From positions 124,001-188,000 of the forward strand of contig NZ_FCOF02000002.1 of assembly GCF_001544755.2 (NCBI RefSeq): a stretch of DNA of 64,000 nt, read 5' to 3'. The position numbers and the translations under genes are program-made. Positions within the stretch are counted from its first letter, which is position 1, and each line of letters starts with the position of its first letter. Source of the DNA: Caballeronia catudaia (GTDB taxonomy: Bacteria > Pseudomonadota > Gammaproteobacteria > Burkholderiales > Burkholderiaceae). Under the pieces are notes generated by a model that did not search any database, had not been told where the DNA came from, and saw only the letters and a program-made list of their open reading frames with translations. Of the stretch, positions 28,177 through 37,951 are shown one piece after another.

Positions 28177-29354
28177 GGCAACGTCGTCGCGCTGCGTCCC
28201 GCCTTGCGGCAGACCACCTGATAGATCGACACGTCGTCGTTTTCGAACGCATACGCGCAGCCCGCCAGATACACGCGCCAGATGCGGAAATGCTCGTCAT
28301 CGACGAGCTTCTTCGCTTCTTCGGCGTGTTGCTCGAACCGCTCAGCCCAGATCCCGAGCGTATGCGCGTAATGCCGCCGCAGGCTTTCGATGTCGATCGC
28401 CTCCAGCCCGCCGCGCTGCATGCTTTCGAGCGCGAGGCCGATGTGCGGCAGCTCGCCATCGGGGAACACATACCGGTCGATGAACTCGCCGCCGCCGAGC
28501 GAGGTTTCGCCGCTGTCCGCGTCGGAAGACGTGATGCCGTGATTCAACGCGACGCCGTCATCGGCGAGGAGATCGCGCATCTTCGCGAAATAACCCGGCA
28601 GATTCTTGCGCCCGACATGCTCGAACATGCCCACGCTCGTGATGCGGTCGAACTGCCCCGGAATGTCGCGATAGTCCTGCAGGCGAATCTCGACTCTGTC
28701 TTCGAGGCCGGCGGCCTTCACGCGCTCGGTCGCGAGCCTGAACTGGTTCTCGGAGAGCGTGACGCCCACGCACTGCGCGCCGAACTTCTGCGCCGCGCGG
28801 ATGACGAGCGCCCCCCAGCCGCAGCCGATATCCAGCAGGCGGTGCCCCGGCTGAACCTGGATCTTCGTGAGAATGTGGTCGATCTTCTTGAGCTGCGCGG
28901 TGTCGATGTCTTCGTCGCCGTTCTCGAAGTACGCGCACGAATACACCATGTTCTTGTCGAGCCAGAGTTGATAGAACTCGTTCGACACATCGTAGTGGTA
29001 CTCAATGGCCTTCTTGTCCGACGACTTCGAGTGATTGAAGTAGCGTCGCACGCGGGCGAGTTTGCTCGCGCTCGTCACCGTGCTCTTCGCAAGCGAATAG
29101 CTGACGTTGATGATGTCGGAGAGCTTGCCCTCGATATCGATCTTGCCCTTCACGTAGGCTTCGCCGAGATTGTCGAGACTCGGTTCCAGCAGATAGGGCA
29201 GCGCGGTCGCGCTCTTGACGTGCAGTGTCACCTGCGGCGCTGCGAACTGTCCGAAATCGTGCTGCTGGCCATCCCACAGCACGAGCCGCGCGGGCACGTT
29301 GGCCCGGTCGCGGACTTCCTGAACCCACTGCGTCAGCTTCTTCTCCCAGAACAT
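28140..29354 (-). CDS. cfa: Cyclopropane-fatty-acyl-phospholipid synthase
   Basis: This 404-aa SAM-dependent methyltransferase adds methylene groups across double bonds in membrane lipids. A CFA-type N-terminal domain (to about 110) precedes a Rossmann domain with SAM motif LDIGCGWGALVIRAA at about 172-186. The family segment HYDVSNEFYQLWLDKNMVYSC follows the usual order. GGAGA lies before the ATG. The DUF72 gene overlaps its 3' end. Confidence 0.92.
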   Translation of the reverse strand: MFWEKKLTQWVQEVRDRANVPARLVLWDGQQHDFGQFAAPQVTLHVKSATALPYLLEPSLDNLGEAYVKGKIDIEGKLSDIINVSYSLAKSTVTSASKLARVRRYFNHSKSSDKKAIEYHYDVSNEFYQLWLDKNMVYSCAYFENGDEDIDTAQLKKIDHILTKIQVQPGHRLLDIGCGWGALVIRAAQKFGAQCVGVTLSENQFRLATERVKAAGLEDRVEIRLQDYRDIPGQFDRITSVGMFEHVGRKNLPGYFAKMRDLLADDGVALNHGITSSDADSGETSLGGGEFIDRYVFPDGELPHIGLALESMQRGGLEAIDIESLRRHYAHTLGIWAERFEQHAEEAKKLVDDEHFRIWRVYLAGCAYAFENDDVSIYQVVCRKAGRSATTLPWSRRYIYEKAL

Positions 29355-29454
29355 GCTTGTTTCTCCGCGCTAAAGAAAATCAAGGGAAGGCTCGCGCCTT
29401 CATGTTCGTTGCCGTTGCGATCTCGGTGTTGCCAGCGCTCGCGCTCGTTTTACT

Positions 29455-30096
29455 TCACGGCGCGAGTCTTATGATTCGCCACGGACCGCCCGCGTCGTCA
29501 CGCGTATAGACGATGCGGTCGTGCAGCCTCGACGGGCGTCCCTGCCAGAATTCGATGCAATCCGGCACGACGCGATAACCGCCCCAATGCGGTGGGCGCG
29601 GCGGCGCGTCGCCATATTTGGCGACCATCTCGCGCTCGCGCGCTTCCAGCGTCTCACGGCTTGCGAGCGGCTGACTCTGGTCGGATGCCCACGCGCCGAT
29701 ACGCGAACCGAGCGGCCGCGATGCGTAATACGCGTCGCTCTCCGCATCGCTCGTCTTTTCGACGCGGCCCTCGATGCGCACCTGGCGCTCGAGTTCGATC
29801 CAGTGGAACAGCAGGCTCGCCGCGGAATTGGCGGCGAGTTCGCGGCCCTTGCGGCTTTCGTAATTGGTGAAGAAAACGAATCCGCGCTCATCGACGCCCT
29901 TGATGAGCACGATGCGCGCAGACGGACGCCCTTGCGCATCGACGGTCGCCAGGGTCATCGCGTTGGGTTCGGGCAGCTTCGCATCGAGCGCCTGCGCGAA
30001 CCACGTATGAAACTGTTGCACCGGGTCCGGATCGACATCGGCGGCATCGAGCGCGCCGCGCGAATAATTTTTACGAAGGTCTGCTAGGGTGGTCAT
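29455..30096 (-). CDS. pdxH: Pyridoxamine 5'-phosphate oxidase PdxH
   Basis: This 213-aa FMN enzyme oxidises PNP and PMP to pyridoxal phosphate. Conserved segments are [37 protein letters not shown] (FMN binding) and the C-terminal [17 protein letters not shown] and LHDR. Length is standard. It supplies the cofactor used by GlyA and KynU in this window. No ribosome-binding site is evident. Confidence 0.95.
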   Translation of the reverse strand: MTTLADLRKNYSRGALDAADVDPDPVQQFHTWFAQALDAKLPEPNAMTLATVDAQGRPSARIVLIKGVDERGFVFFTNYESRKGRELAANSAASLLFHWIELERQVRIEGRVEKTSDAESDAYYASRPLGSRIGAWASDQSQPLASRETLEAREREMVAKYGDAPPRPPHWGGYRVVPDCIEFWQGRPSRLHDRIVYTRDDAGGPWRIIRLAP

Positions 30097-30378
30097 TTTT
30101 ATGCAAGCGCTACAGTCGCGGTCAGTATAGCCAAGGAGAAACGATCTTGCCCTGATTACCCTTAACGCGGTACGCGCCGCCGAGCACGGCGTTTGGGGCT
30201 ATCACGTTCAGGGTTTCGATAAGGCAGAATACGCAATTCGTTCGAATTTTGCATGATCGGGCACGTAAGTTTCCAGACCGACAGCCCGCTGTAAGCGCTG
30301 ATTGACGCAGCGCAAGGCGCGCGGTATTTCATGGCTTTTGGTTTGCTTTCAACAACTCCGGTTTTATCGACGCACGAC

Positions 30379-31218
30379 ATGAACGTTTCATCCAGCACCA
30401 CCGTACCGCCTCCCGATGACGCCGACCGTGAACGCCGCTTCGGCGGCATCGCGCGTCTGTACGGCGCGCCCGCGCTCGCCGCGTTCGAAAGGGCGCATAT
30501 CGCGGTGATCGGCATCGGCGGCGTGGGCTCGTGGGTTGCCGAGGCGCTCGCGCGCAGCGCGGTCGGCACGCTGACGCTGATCGATCTCGACAACGTCGCG
30601 GAAAGCAACACCAACCGGCAGATTCACGCGCTCGACGGCAATTACGGCAAGGCGAAAGTCACCGCGATGGCCGAGCGCATCAGGCTGATCGACCCGGCCT
30701 GCGACGTGCGGCAGATCGAGGACTTCGTTGAGCCTGGCAACTTCGACGCGACGCTTGGCAGCGGCTTCGATTACGTCGTCGATGCGATCGACAGCGTGCG
30801 TACGAAAACCGCGCTGATCGCGTGGTGCGTCGCGCGCAAGCAGGCGCTCATCACCGTCGGCGGCGCGGGCGGGCAGCTCGATCCGACGCGCATCCGCATT
30901 GACGATCTCGCGCTCACGATTCAGGACCCGCTGCTGTCGAAGGTGCGCGGCCAGTTGCGCAAGCTGCATGGCTTTCCGCGCGGGCCCAAGGCGCGCTTCA
31001 AGGTGAGCGCGGTGTATTCGGACGAGCCGCTGATCTATCCCGAAGCCGCCGCGTGCGATATCAGCGAAGGCGCAGAACATCTCGAAACCGGCGCGGGTTA
31101 CGCAGGGCCGGTAGGGCTCAATTGCGCGGGGTTTGGATCGAGCGTGTGCGTGACGGCGAGCTTCGGTTTCGCGGCGGCCGCGCATGTGTTGCGAGCGCTG
31201 GCAAAAAGTGCTGCCTGA
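30379..31218 (+). CDS. tcdA: tRNA threonylcarbamoyladenosine dehydratase TcdA
   Basis: This 279-aa E1-like enzyme of the ThiF/HesA family cyclises t6A37 to ct6A in tRNA. The ATP-binding motif is VIGIGGVGSWVAEALARS at about residue 38. The family segment LIDLDNVAESNTNRQIHAL follows, and a C-terminal Cys lies in AGPVGLNCAGFG. An ATG 48 nt upstream (30331) is an alternative start; neither has a ribosome-binding motif. TsaE, which makes the t6A precursor, is also encoded in this window. Confidence 0.9.
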   Translation: MNVSSSTTVPPPDDADRERRFGGIARLYGAPALAAFERAHIAVIGIGGVGSWVAEALARSAVGTLTLIDLDNVAESNTNRQIHALDGNYGKAKVTAMAERIRLIDPACDVRQIEDFVEPGNFDATLGSGFDYVVDAIDSVRTKTALIAWCVARKQALITVGGAGGQLDPTRIRIDDLALTIQDPLLSKVRGQLRKLHGFPRGPKARFKVSAVYSDEPLIYPEAAACDISEGAEHLETGAGYAGPVGLNCAGFGSSVCVTASFGFAAAAHVLRALAKSAA

Positions 31219-31236
31219 GAGCGCCGCCTGAAAGCA

Positions 31237-31266
31237 ATACGGCCAGCTCTGGAAGGCTGGCCGTAT
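31237..31266. terminator. Possible bidirectional stem-loop between tcdA and the thioredoxin gene
   Basis: An 11-bp stem (ATACGGCCAGC at 31237-31247, GCTGGCCGTAT at 31256-31266) closes an 8-nt loop between convergent genes. Neither side has a strong T-tract, so termination is uncertain. Confidence 0.45.
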
Positions 31267-31283
31267 CGATCTGAAAGCACGGA

Positions 31284-32132
31284 TCAGTTCATCGCCGCGC
31301 TCAGCCTGCGCCGCCACTTCGATACGAGATCCGGCTGACTTGCGGCGAGGTCGAACACCGACAGCATCGTCTTGCGGCCGACGTCGTCCATGAAGGCGCG
31401 GTCGCGCGTGACGATCGCGAGCAGATGCTCCAGCGCGCCGTCGTAATCGCGTCCCGCAATCAGGCGGTTGGCGAGCGCGAAGCGCGCGTCCAGATCGTCG
31501 GGATTCGCGTTGACCGCGTCGATCAGCGCGTCGGCGGGCGGAAGATCGGCGGCTGCATCGGCGGCGTCGAGCTCGGTTTTCAGCGCGTTGTAGCGCGCAT
31601 CGATGCCCTGCTTCGTTTTCGGCGACAGCAGCTTGTCCTCTTCCTTCGCTTCGTCGATGCGGCGTTCCGCGATCAGCCATTCGATCAGGTCGAGACGCGC
31701 ATCGTCCCAGCCGGGATCGAGCGCGAGCGCGGCCTTGATCGTGTCGATCGCTTCCTTGCGCTTGCCCGCGGCCCACGCGGCTTGCGCCGTGCGGCGCTCG
31801 GCATCGGCGCCGTCGGGTACGAGCCGGTCGAGAAATTCGCGCAACTGGCCTTCCGGCAATACGCCGATGAACTGATCGACCGGCCGGCCATCCGCGAACG
31901 CGACAACGTGCGGAATGCTGCGCACCTGAAAATGCGCGGCGAGTTCCTGATTTTCGTCGACGTTCACCTTCACGAGCTTCCACTTGCCCGCGGCTTCCGC
32001 TTCGAGCCGCTCCAGCATCGGGCCTAGCGTCTTGCAGGGGCCGCACCAGGGCGCCCAGAAATCGACCAGAACGGGCGCGAGCATCGACGCGTTGATGACG
32101 TCGTTCTCGAAGGTGGCGAGGGTCGTATCCAT
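31284..32132 (-). CDS. Thioredoxin-TPR co-chaperone, YbbN/CnoX type
   Basis: This 282-aa protein has an N-terminal thioredoxin domain with an intact WCGPC redox site (Cys30 and Cys33) and a C-terminal TPR-like helical region (about 110-282, with AWAAGKRKEAIDTIKAAL). The CnoX family protects proteins from oxidation and cooperates with GroEL and DnaK. Unlike E. coli CnoX, both active-site Cys are present, as in many proteobacterial homologues. AGGAG lies before the ATG. Confidence 0.88.
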   Translation of the reverse strand: MDTTLATFENDVINASMLAPVLVDFWAPWCGPCKTLGPMLERLEAEAAGKWKLVKVNVDENQELAAHFQVRSIPHVVAFADGRPVDQFIGVLPEGQLREFLDRLVPDGADAERRTAQAAWAAGKRKEAIDTIKAALALDPGWDDARLDLIEWLIAERRIDEAKEEDKLLSPKTKQGIDARYNALKTELDAADAAADLPPADALIDAVNANPDDLDARFALANRLIAGRDYDGALEHLLAIVTRDRAFMDDVGRKTMLSVFDLAASQPDLVSKWRRRLSAAMN

Positions 32133-32210
32133 GCGTTTTCTCCTAATTCTTGCGGTCGGTTCCTAAGAGATAGGGACGATCCGCGCAACTCTCAAGCGCT
32201 GGCGCGCGCC

Positions 32211-33110
<900 letters not shown>

Positions 33111-33288
33111 GGCGGGTTCCGAGGGAAAGATCGGACGCCGGAATGGCGCACCGGATTCCGTCGATTCTACCGGCCGATGCCGTGTGGCGCAGACGTGCCA
33201 CCACAGCCTTCGTCTTTTACGTCGCCGCGCTTTTTAGCATGCGTGCAGCGTCGCGCAACCTGTGCAACCTTGATGGGAGATTGAAAAC

Positions 33289-33558
33289 ATGAGCAAGAAC
33301 AAGCTGTTGATGGCCATTACCGCGGGCCTTTTCACCGCTACCGCAGCGACGGGCGCGTTCGCGCAGACCTCGTCGGGCAATTCGTCGGCGGCGATGGGCG
33401 GCGACACATCGACCGCGACGCAGGGCGATGCGTCCGGCTCGACCACGATGAAGCACAAGAAGCCGCGCAAGCACACCGCGCATCCGTCGGCGGGCAAGAA
33501 GACGCCCGATGCGACGACCGGCAACGATCCGGCCGCGGAGGGCGGTCAGAGCAAGTAA
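33289..33558 (+). CDS. Small secreted low-complexity protein
   Basis: This 89-aa protein has a signal peptide (MSKNKLLMAITAGLFTATAA...) with a likely cut at AFA|QT after residue 25. The mature part is rich in Ser, Thr, Gly, Lys and His, with a basic KHKKPRKH segment. A GGGAGA motif precedes the ATG by 8 nt. A strong terminator follows. I do not recognise a family; similar short basic secreted proteins are common in Burkholderia. Confidence 0.7.
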   Translation: MSKNKLLMAITAGLFTATAATGAFAQTSSGNSSAAMGGDTSTATQGDASGSTTMKHKKPRKHTAHPSAGKKTPDATTGNDPAAEGGQSK

Positions 33559-33578
33559 GCGTCGCTTTCGCGCCGCGA

Positions 33579-33615
33579 GGCGCTCGTGCCGTTTGATCGG
33601 CGCGAGCGCCTTTTT
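33579..33615 (+). terminator. Terminator of the small secreted protein gene
   Basis: A GC-rich 12-position stem (GGCGCTCGTGCC at 33579-33590, GGCGCGAGCGCC at 33599-33610, one G-T pair) is followed by TTTTT at 33611-33615. It lies 20 bp after the stop codon. Confidence 0.85.
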
Positions 33616-33716
33616 GCGTGTGCGCGCATCGACACAGCATTCGACAAGCCTGCCGCGCCGCCCTCCGTTACACTTTCCGGCTCGTCAACGACGCGCAAGA
33701 CACGAGGGGAATGGCG

Positions 33717-34598
33717 ATGTCGCCAAAAGATTTGCTGATCGCAACAGTCGTGATTCTCGCGTGGGGCGTGAATTTCGTCGTCATCAAGCTGGGATTGCAT
33801 GGTGTGCCGCCGATGCTGCTCGGCGCGCTGCGCTTCGCGCTCGCCGCCGTGCCGGTGATCTTCGTCAAGCGCCCGCAGATACCGCTGCGCTGGCTGTTCG
33901 CCTACAGCCTCACGATTTCCCTCGGCCAGTTCGCGTTGCTGTTCTACGGCATGTACGTCGGCATGCCGGCCGGGCTCGCGTCGCTCGTTCTGCAGGCGCA
34001 GGCGTTTTTCACGCTCATGTTCGCGGCGATGTTCCTCGGCGAGCGGATCCGCGCGGTGAATGTCGCCGGACTGTTGATCGCGGCGGCGGGGCTCGCGCTC
34101 ATCGGCGTGCGCGGCGGGCAGGCGATGACCGTCACCGGCTTTCTCTTCACGCTCGCGGCGGCGTCGATGTGGGCGCTCGGCAATGTCGTGACGAAGCGCA
34201 TGGGCAAGGTCGATCTGCTTTCGCTCGTCGTGTGGGGCAGCCTCATTCCGCCGCTGCCGTTTCTCGCGCTGTCGCTGATCTTCGAAGGCCCGGCGCGGAT
34301 CGAAGCGAGCCTCGCGCACATTCCGCTCGTGTCGGTGCTCGCGATTCTCTATCTCGCGTTCGTCGCGACGATCGTCGGTTATAGCCTGTGGGGAAAGTTG
34401 CTCGCGCGCTATCCGGCGGGCAGCGTCGCGCCGTTTTCGCTGCTCGTCCCGGTGGTCGGGCTCGCGTCGGCGGCGGTGTTTCTCGACGAGGGATTGAACG
34501 CCGCGCAGGTCGCGGGCGCGGCGCTCGTGATGGCGGGGCTCGTAGTGAACGTCTTCGGCGCGCGGCTCGCTCAGCGCATTCTGCCGACGACACGCTGA
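33717..34598 (+). CDS. EamA/DMT-family transporter
   Basis: This 293-aa protein has ten predicted membrane helices in two EamA repeats (about 5-130 and 140-285), the drug/metabolite transporter plan. It resembles O-acetylserine/cysteine exporters such as EamA, but the substrate is not readable from sequence. The ATG at 33717 is chosen over one at 33711 because the AGGGGA motif is correctly spaced only from 33717. Confidence 0.85.
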   Translation: MSPKDLLIATVVILAWGVNFVVIKLGLHGVPPMLLGALRFALAAVPVIFVKRPQIPLRWLFAYSLTISLGQFALLFYGMYVGMPAGLASLVLQAQAFFTLMFAAMFLGERIRAVNVAGLLIAAAGLALIGVRGGQAMTVTGFLFTLAAASMWALGNVVTKRMGKVDLLSLVVWGSLIPPLPFLALSLIFEGPARIEASLAHIPLVSVLAILYLAFVATIVGYSLWGKLLARYPAGSVAPFSLLVPVVGLASAAVFLDEGLNAAQVAGAALVMAGLVVNVFGARLAQRILPTTR

Positions 34599-34616
34599 CC
34601 GGGCCGTTCTCGCGCC

Positions 34617-36137
34617 TTACGTCATGCGGCTCTTCGCGAGCGGCGGATTCGCCGCGAAGTATCGCTTGATGCCTTTCATGATCGCGCTGGCCATCTTGTC
34701 GCGATAGGCTTCGTCGTTCAGGCGCGCTTCCTCGTCCGGATTGCTGATGAACGCCGTCTCCACGAGGATCGAAGGAATGTCCGGCGCCTTCAGCACGGCG
34801 AATCCCGCCTGTTCGACCGAGCCTTTGTGCAGCTTGTTGATGCCGCCGATCTCGTTCAGCACGAAGCTGCCATAGCGCATCGAATCGCGGATTTGCGCGG
34901 TCGTCGACATATCGAAGAGCGCGCGGTTGACGCTCGCATCCTGCGACTTCACGTTGATGCCGCCGACCTGATCCGACGCGTTCTCCTTGGCCGCCATCCA
35001 GCGTGCGGCCGCGCTCGACGCGCCGTGCTCCGACAAGGCGAACACCGACGAGCCGCGCGCATCGGGCGAGGTGAAGGCGTCCGCGTGAATCGACACGAAC
35101 AGATCCGCCGAGACGCGCTGCGCCTTCTGCACGCGCACGTTGAGCGGCACGAAGAAGTCGGCGTCGCGGGTCATCATCGCGCGCATGTTCGGCTGGGCGT
35201 CGATCTTCGCGCGCAGCTTTTTCGCGATGTCGAGCGCGATGTGCTTCTCGTACGTGCCCTGTCCGCCGATCGCGCCGGGGTCCTCGCCGCCGTGACCCGG
35301 ATCGATCGCCACGGTCAGCAGGCGCGTCGTGCCCGACTGCTTGGGCGCGGAGAACGTGTACTGGTCTTCGTTGTCGTCCTTCTTCGCGATGACGGGCGGC
35401 GGCGTCGGCACGCGCTGCGGTTTCACCGAAGGCTTCGGTGCGGCCGCGCTGTCGGCTGAAGTGTCGCTTTGCGCGTACTTCTGGAAGAAATCGTCGGTGG
35501 AATCGGGCGTGGATGGCTTCTGCGCGGTCGTCGGACCGGAGAGCGTCGCGGGCGGCGGCGTCGATGTCGAGTTTGAAAATGCGGGATTCGCGCGGTCGAG
35601 CGCTTCCTGCTTGCGCTCGGTCTGCGCGAGCAGATCCATCAGCGGATCGGGCGCGACGGCCGGATACAGGTCGAACACGAGCCGATATTTATAGCTGCCG
35701 ATCGGCCCCAGCGTGAACACCTGCGGCTTCACCGAGCCCTTGAGGTCGAACACCATGCGCACGACATGCGGCTGATACTGCCCGATGCGCACCGATTGAA
35801 TCTGCGGATCGTTCGGCGCGATCTTCGAGACGAGATCGCGCAGCGCCTGATCGAGATCGATGCCCGAAAGATCGACGACGAGCCGGTCCGGTCCCTGCAA
35901 CAACTGATTGGCGTTCTGCAGCGGCTGGTCCGATTCGATCGTCACGCGGGTGTAATCGCGCGCCGGCCACACCCGCACGCCGAGCACGCTGCTCGCACGC
36001 GCGAGCTTCGGTCCGGCGAGCGCGAGCACGAGCGTCGACGCGCCCGCGCGCAACACCTGGCGGCGGCGCCAGTTATGCGGCGCGCTCGCACTCGCTTCGA
36101 TCGACGCAAACGGCTTGATCAACATCTTTCGAGACAT
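34617..36137 (-). CDS. amiC: N-acetylmuramoyl-L-alanine amidase AmiC
   Basis: This 506-aa septal amidase removes stem peptides from peptidoglycan. A twin-arginine signal (WRRRQVLRAG at about 23-32) precedes an AMIN domain (about 55-160). A Ser/Pro/Thr-rich linker (about 190-255) follows, then an Amidase_3 catalytic domain. Its zinc motif AIDPGHGGEDPG is near residue 276 and the catalytic Glu lies in VETAFISNPDEE. Its 5' end overlaps the tsaE 3' end by 19 nt. Confidence 0.93.
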   Translation of the reverse strand: MSRKMLIKPFASIEASASAPHNWRRRQVLRAGASTLVLALAGPKLARASSVLGVRVWPARDYTRVTIESDQPLQNANQLLQGPDRLVVDLSGIDLDQALRDLVSKIAPNDPQIQSVRIGQYQPHVVRMVFDLKGSVKPQVFTLGPIGSYKYRLVFDLYPAVAPDPLMDLLAQTERKQEALDRANPAFSNSTSTPPPATLSGPTTAQKPSTPDSTDDFFQKYAQSDTSADSAAAPKPSVKPQRVPTPPPVIAKKDDNEDQYTFSAPKQSGTTRLLTVAIDPGHGGEDPGAIGGQGTYEKHIALDIAKKLRAKIDAQPNMRAMMTRDADFFVPLNVRVQKAQRVSADLFVSIHADAFTSPDARGSSVFALSEHGASSAAARWMAAKENASDQVGGINVKSQDASVNRALFDMSTTAQIRDSMRYGSFVLNEIGGINKLHKGSVEQAGFAVLKAPDIPSILVETAFISNPDEEARLNDEAYRDKMASAIMKGIKRYFAANPPLAKSRMT

Positions 36138-36691
36138 GACTTTCCTGTTTCGCTAAACGCCCGCGCGGTCAGCACGCGGCCTTCTTCGTTCGATATTCCT
36201 TCGTCTGGCAGAGAAAGCGCAAATACGAGGTCCGGCACGCCGAGCAGGCCGCCCGCCTGTTGTGGCCACTCGACGAGGCACACCGCGCCTGCATCGAAAT
36301 ATTCGCGAAAGCCGGCATCGGCCCATTCGGCCGGATCGGCGAAGCGATAGAGATCGAAGTGATAAACGTCGAGCGGACCGCTTTCGATGACGAGCGAATA
36401 CGGCTCGACGAGCGTGTAAGTCGGGCTCTTCACCCGGCCAACGTGACCGAGCGCGCGCAGCGTGGCGCGCACGAGCGTGGTCTTGCCCGCGCCCAGATCC
36501 CCGATCAACTGGACTTGCAGACCGTGAAAACGTTCAGATGAAGCGATGGATGCGTGCTTGCGCGTGGCGTCGATGGCGCGCGCGAAGCGTTCACCGAAAG
36601 CGAGCGTCGCGGCTTCGTCGCGCAGTTCGAAACGTCGTTCGAGAAGCGCGGCGGATAAGTCTTGCGTCGTTCGTGATGGGCTTTCGGGCAT
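36119..36691 (-). CDS. tsaE: tRNA t6A biosynthesis ATPase TsaE
   Basis: This 190-aa ATPase helps TsaB/TsaD form t6A37 in tRNA. The P-loop is GDLGAGKTT at 64-72, later motifs are SPTYTLVEPY and HFDLYRFADPAEW, and a WPQ follows. Start at 36691 (MPESP) is preferred to an ATG 39 nt upstream that would intrude on the queG promoter. It overlaps amiC by 19 nt, the same tsaE-amidase pair seen in E. coli (tsaE-amiB). Confidence 0.92.
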   Translation of the reverse strand: MPESPSRTTQDLSAALLERRFELRDEAATLAFGERFARAIDATRKHASIASSERFHGLQVQLIGDLGAGKTTLVRATLRALGHVGRVKSPTYTLVEPYSLVIESGPLDVYHFDLYRFADPAEWADAGFREYFDAGAVCLVEWPQQAGGLLGVPDLVFALSLPDEGISNEEGRVLTARAFSETGKSCLERC

Positions 36692-36697
36692 TGCTCG

Positions 36698-36703
36698 TAA
36701 AAT
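36698..36703 (+). promoter_or_regulatory. Candidate -10 box of queG
   Basis: TAAAAT lies exactly 6 nt before the queG ATG, so transcription would begin at or very near the start codon. No good -35 box is seen. Confidence 0.4.
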
Positions 36704-36709
36704 GTCGTG

Positions 36710-37951
36710 ATGAACCGATTGCCGGAACATTCCGTTGAAATCACGACCGCGTCCAGCGACGCCGCCGCTGAGTCCGCCTCAGAGTCTCGCGTATTCGATC
36801 TCGATGAAAACGCGCTGGCGGCGCTCGCGCAACGCATCAGGGTGTGGGGGCGCGAGCTGGGATTCGGTGCGGTCGGTATCAGCGATATCGACCTGTCGGA
36901 TGCCGAGAAAGGCCTGAATGACTGGCTGGAAGCAGGCTATCACGGCGAAATGGATTATATGGCCAAACATGGGATGAAACGCGCAAGACCGGCCGAGCTT
37001 GTGGCCGGCACGCGACGCGTCATCACGGCTCGCATGGCCTATCTGCCGGCAGAAACGCTCGGCAAAATAGGCGATGAAAGTGTCGCGACAGCCGATGGTC
37101 AGAAGAACGACTGGCGCGCGATCGAATGGTCGCGTTTGTCGAAGCCATCCGAAGCGGTCGTGTCCATCTACGCGCGCGGCCGCGATTATCACAAGGTCAT
37201 GCGCAATCGTCTGCAGCAACTGGCCGAGCGCATCGAGGGCGAGATCGGGCCGTTCGGCCATCGCGCGTTCACGGATTCCGCGCCGGTGCTGGAGGTCGCG
37301 CTCGCGCAGAAAGCGGGCAACGGCTGGCGCGGCAAGCACACGCTGCTGCTCGATCGCGACGCCGGTTCGCTGTTCTTTCTCGGCGAGATTTACGTCGACG
37401 TGCCGCTGCCTTTCGATCCGCATCCCGAAGAGGACGGCGCGCATTGCGGGCAGTGCGCGCGCTGCATCGGCGCGTGTCCGACGGGCGCGATCGTCGCGCC
37501 GTATCGGGTCGACGCGCGGCGCTGCATCTCGTATCTGACGATCGAACTGCACGGCAGCATCCCCGAAGAGATGCGGCCGCTGATCGGCAATCGCGTGTAC
37601 GGCTGCGATGACTGCCAGCTCGTGTGTCCGTGGAACAAGTTCGCGCAGGCCGCGCCCGTCGCGGATTTCGACGTGCGGCACGGGCTCGATCGCGCGACGC
37701 TCGTCGAGCTGTTTGCGTGGAGCGCCGGCGACTTCGATATACGCATGCAGGGCAGCGCGATCCGGCGCATCGGGCACGAGCGCTGGCTGCGCAATATCGC
37801 GGTCGCGATGGGCAATGCGTTGCGTTCTTCCACGCTCGATACGGTCGAACGCAAGGCTGTCACCGAAGCATTGGAAGCACGCGCGGACGATCCGTCGGCG
37901 CTGGTTCGCGAGCATGTGCACTGGGCGCTCGCGCAAGGGAGTCGCAAATGA
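36710..37951 (+). CDS. queG: Epoxyqueuosine reductase QueG
   Basis: This 413-aa iron-sulphur and cobalamin enzyme makes the final reduction to queuosine in tRNA. Two [4Fe-4S] clusters are predicted from Cys246, Cys249, Cys252, Cys256 and the later Cys272, Cys299, Cys302, Cys306 (HCGQCARCIGACP and GCDDCQLVCP). The N-terminal 30 residues and a stretch at about 115-148 look like extra sequence compared with the usual length of 340-380 aa. It is divergent from tsaE and overlaps ogt by 4 nt. Confidence 0.93.
   Translation: MNRLPEHSVEITTASSDAAAESASESRVFDLDENALAALAQRIRVWGRELGFGAVGISDIDLSDAEKGLNDWLEAGYHGEMDYMAKHGMKRARPAELVAGTRRVITARMAYLPAETLGKIGDESVATADGQKNDWRAIEWSRLSKPSEAVVSIYARGRDYHKVMRNRLQQLAERIEGEIGPFGHRAFTDSAPVLEVALAQKAGNGWRGKHTLLLDRDAGSLFFLGEIYVDVPLPFDPHPEEDGAHCGQCARCIGACPTGAIVAPYRVDARRCISYLTIELHGSIPEEMRPLIGNRVYGCDDCQLVCPWNKFAQAAPVADFDVRHGLDRATLVELFAWSAGDFDIRMQGSAIRRIGHERWLRNIAVAMGNALRSSTLDTVERKAVTEALEARADDPSALVREHVHWALAQGSRK

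Noticed and set aside
31237..31266. A small RNA in the tcdA-thioredoxin gap
   Set aside because: Only one simple stem-loop is present between convergent genes. A terminator-like role is the simpler reading.
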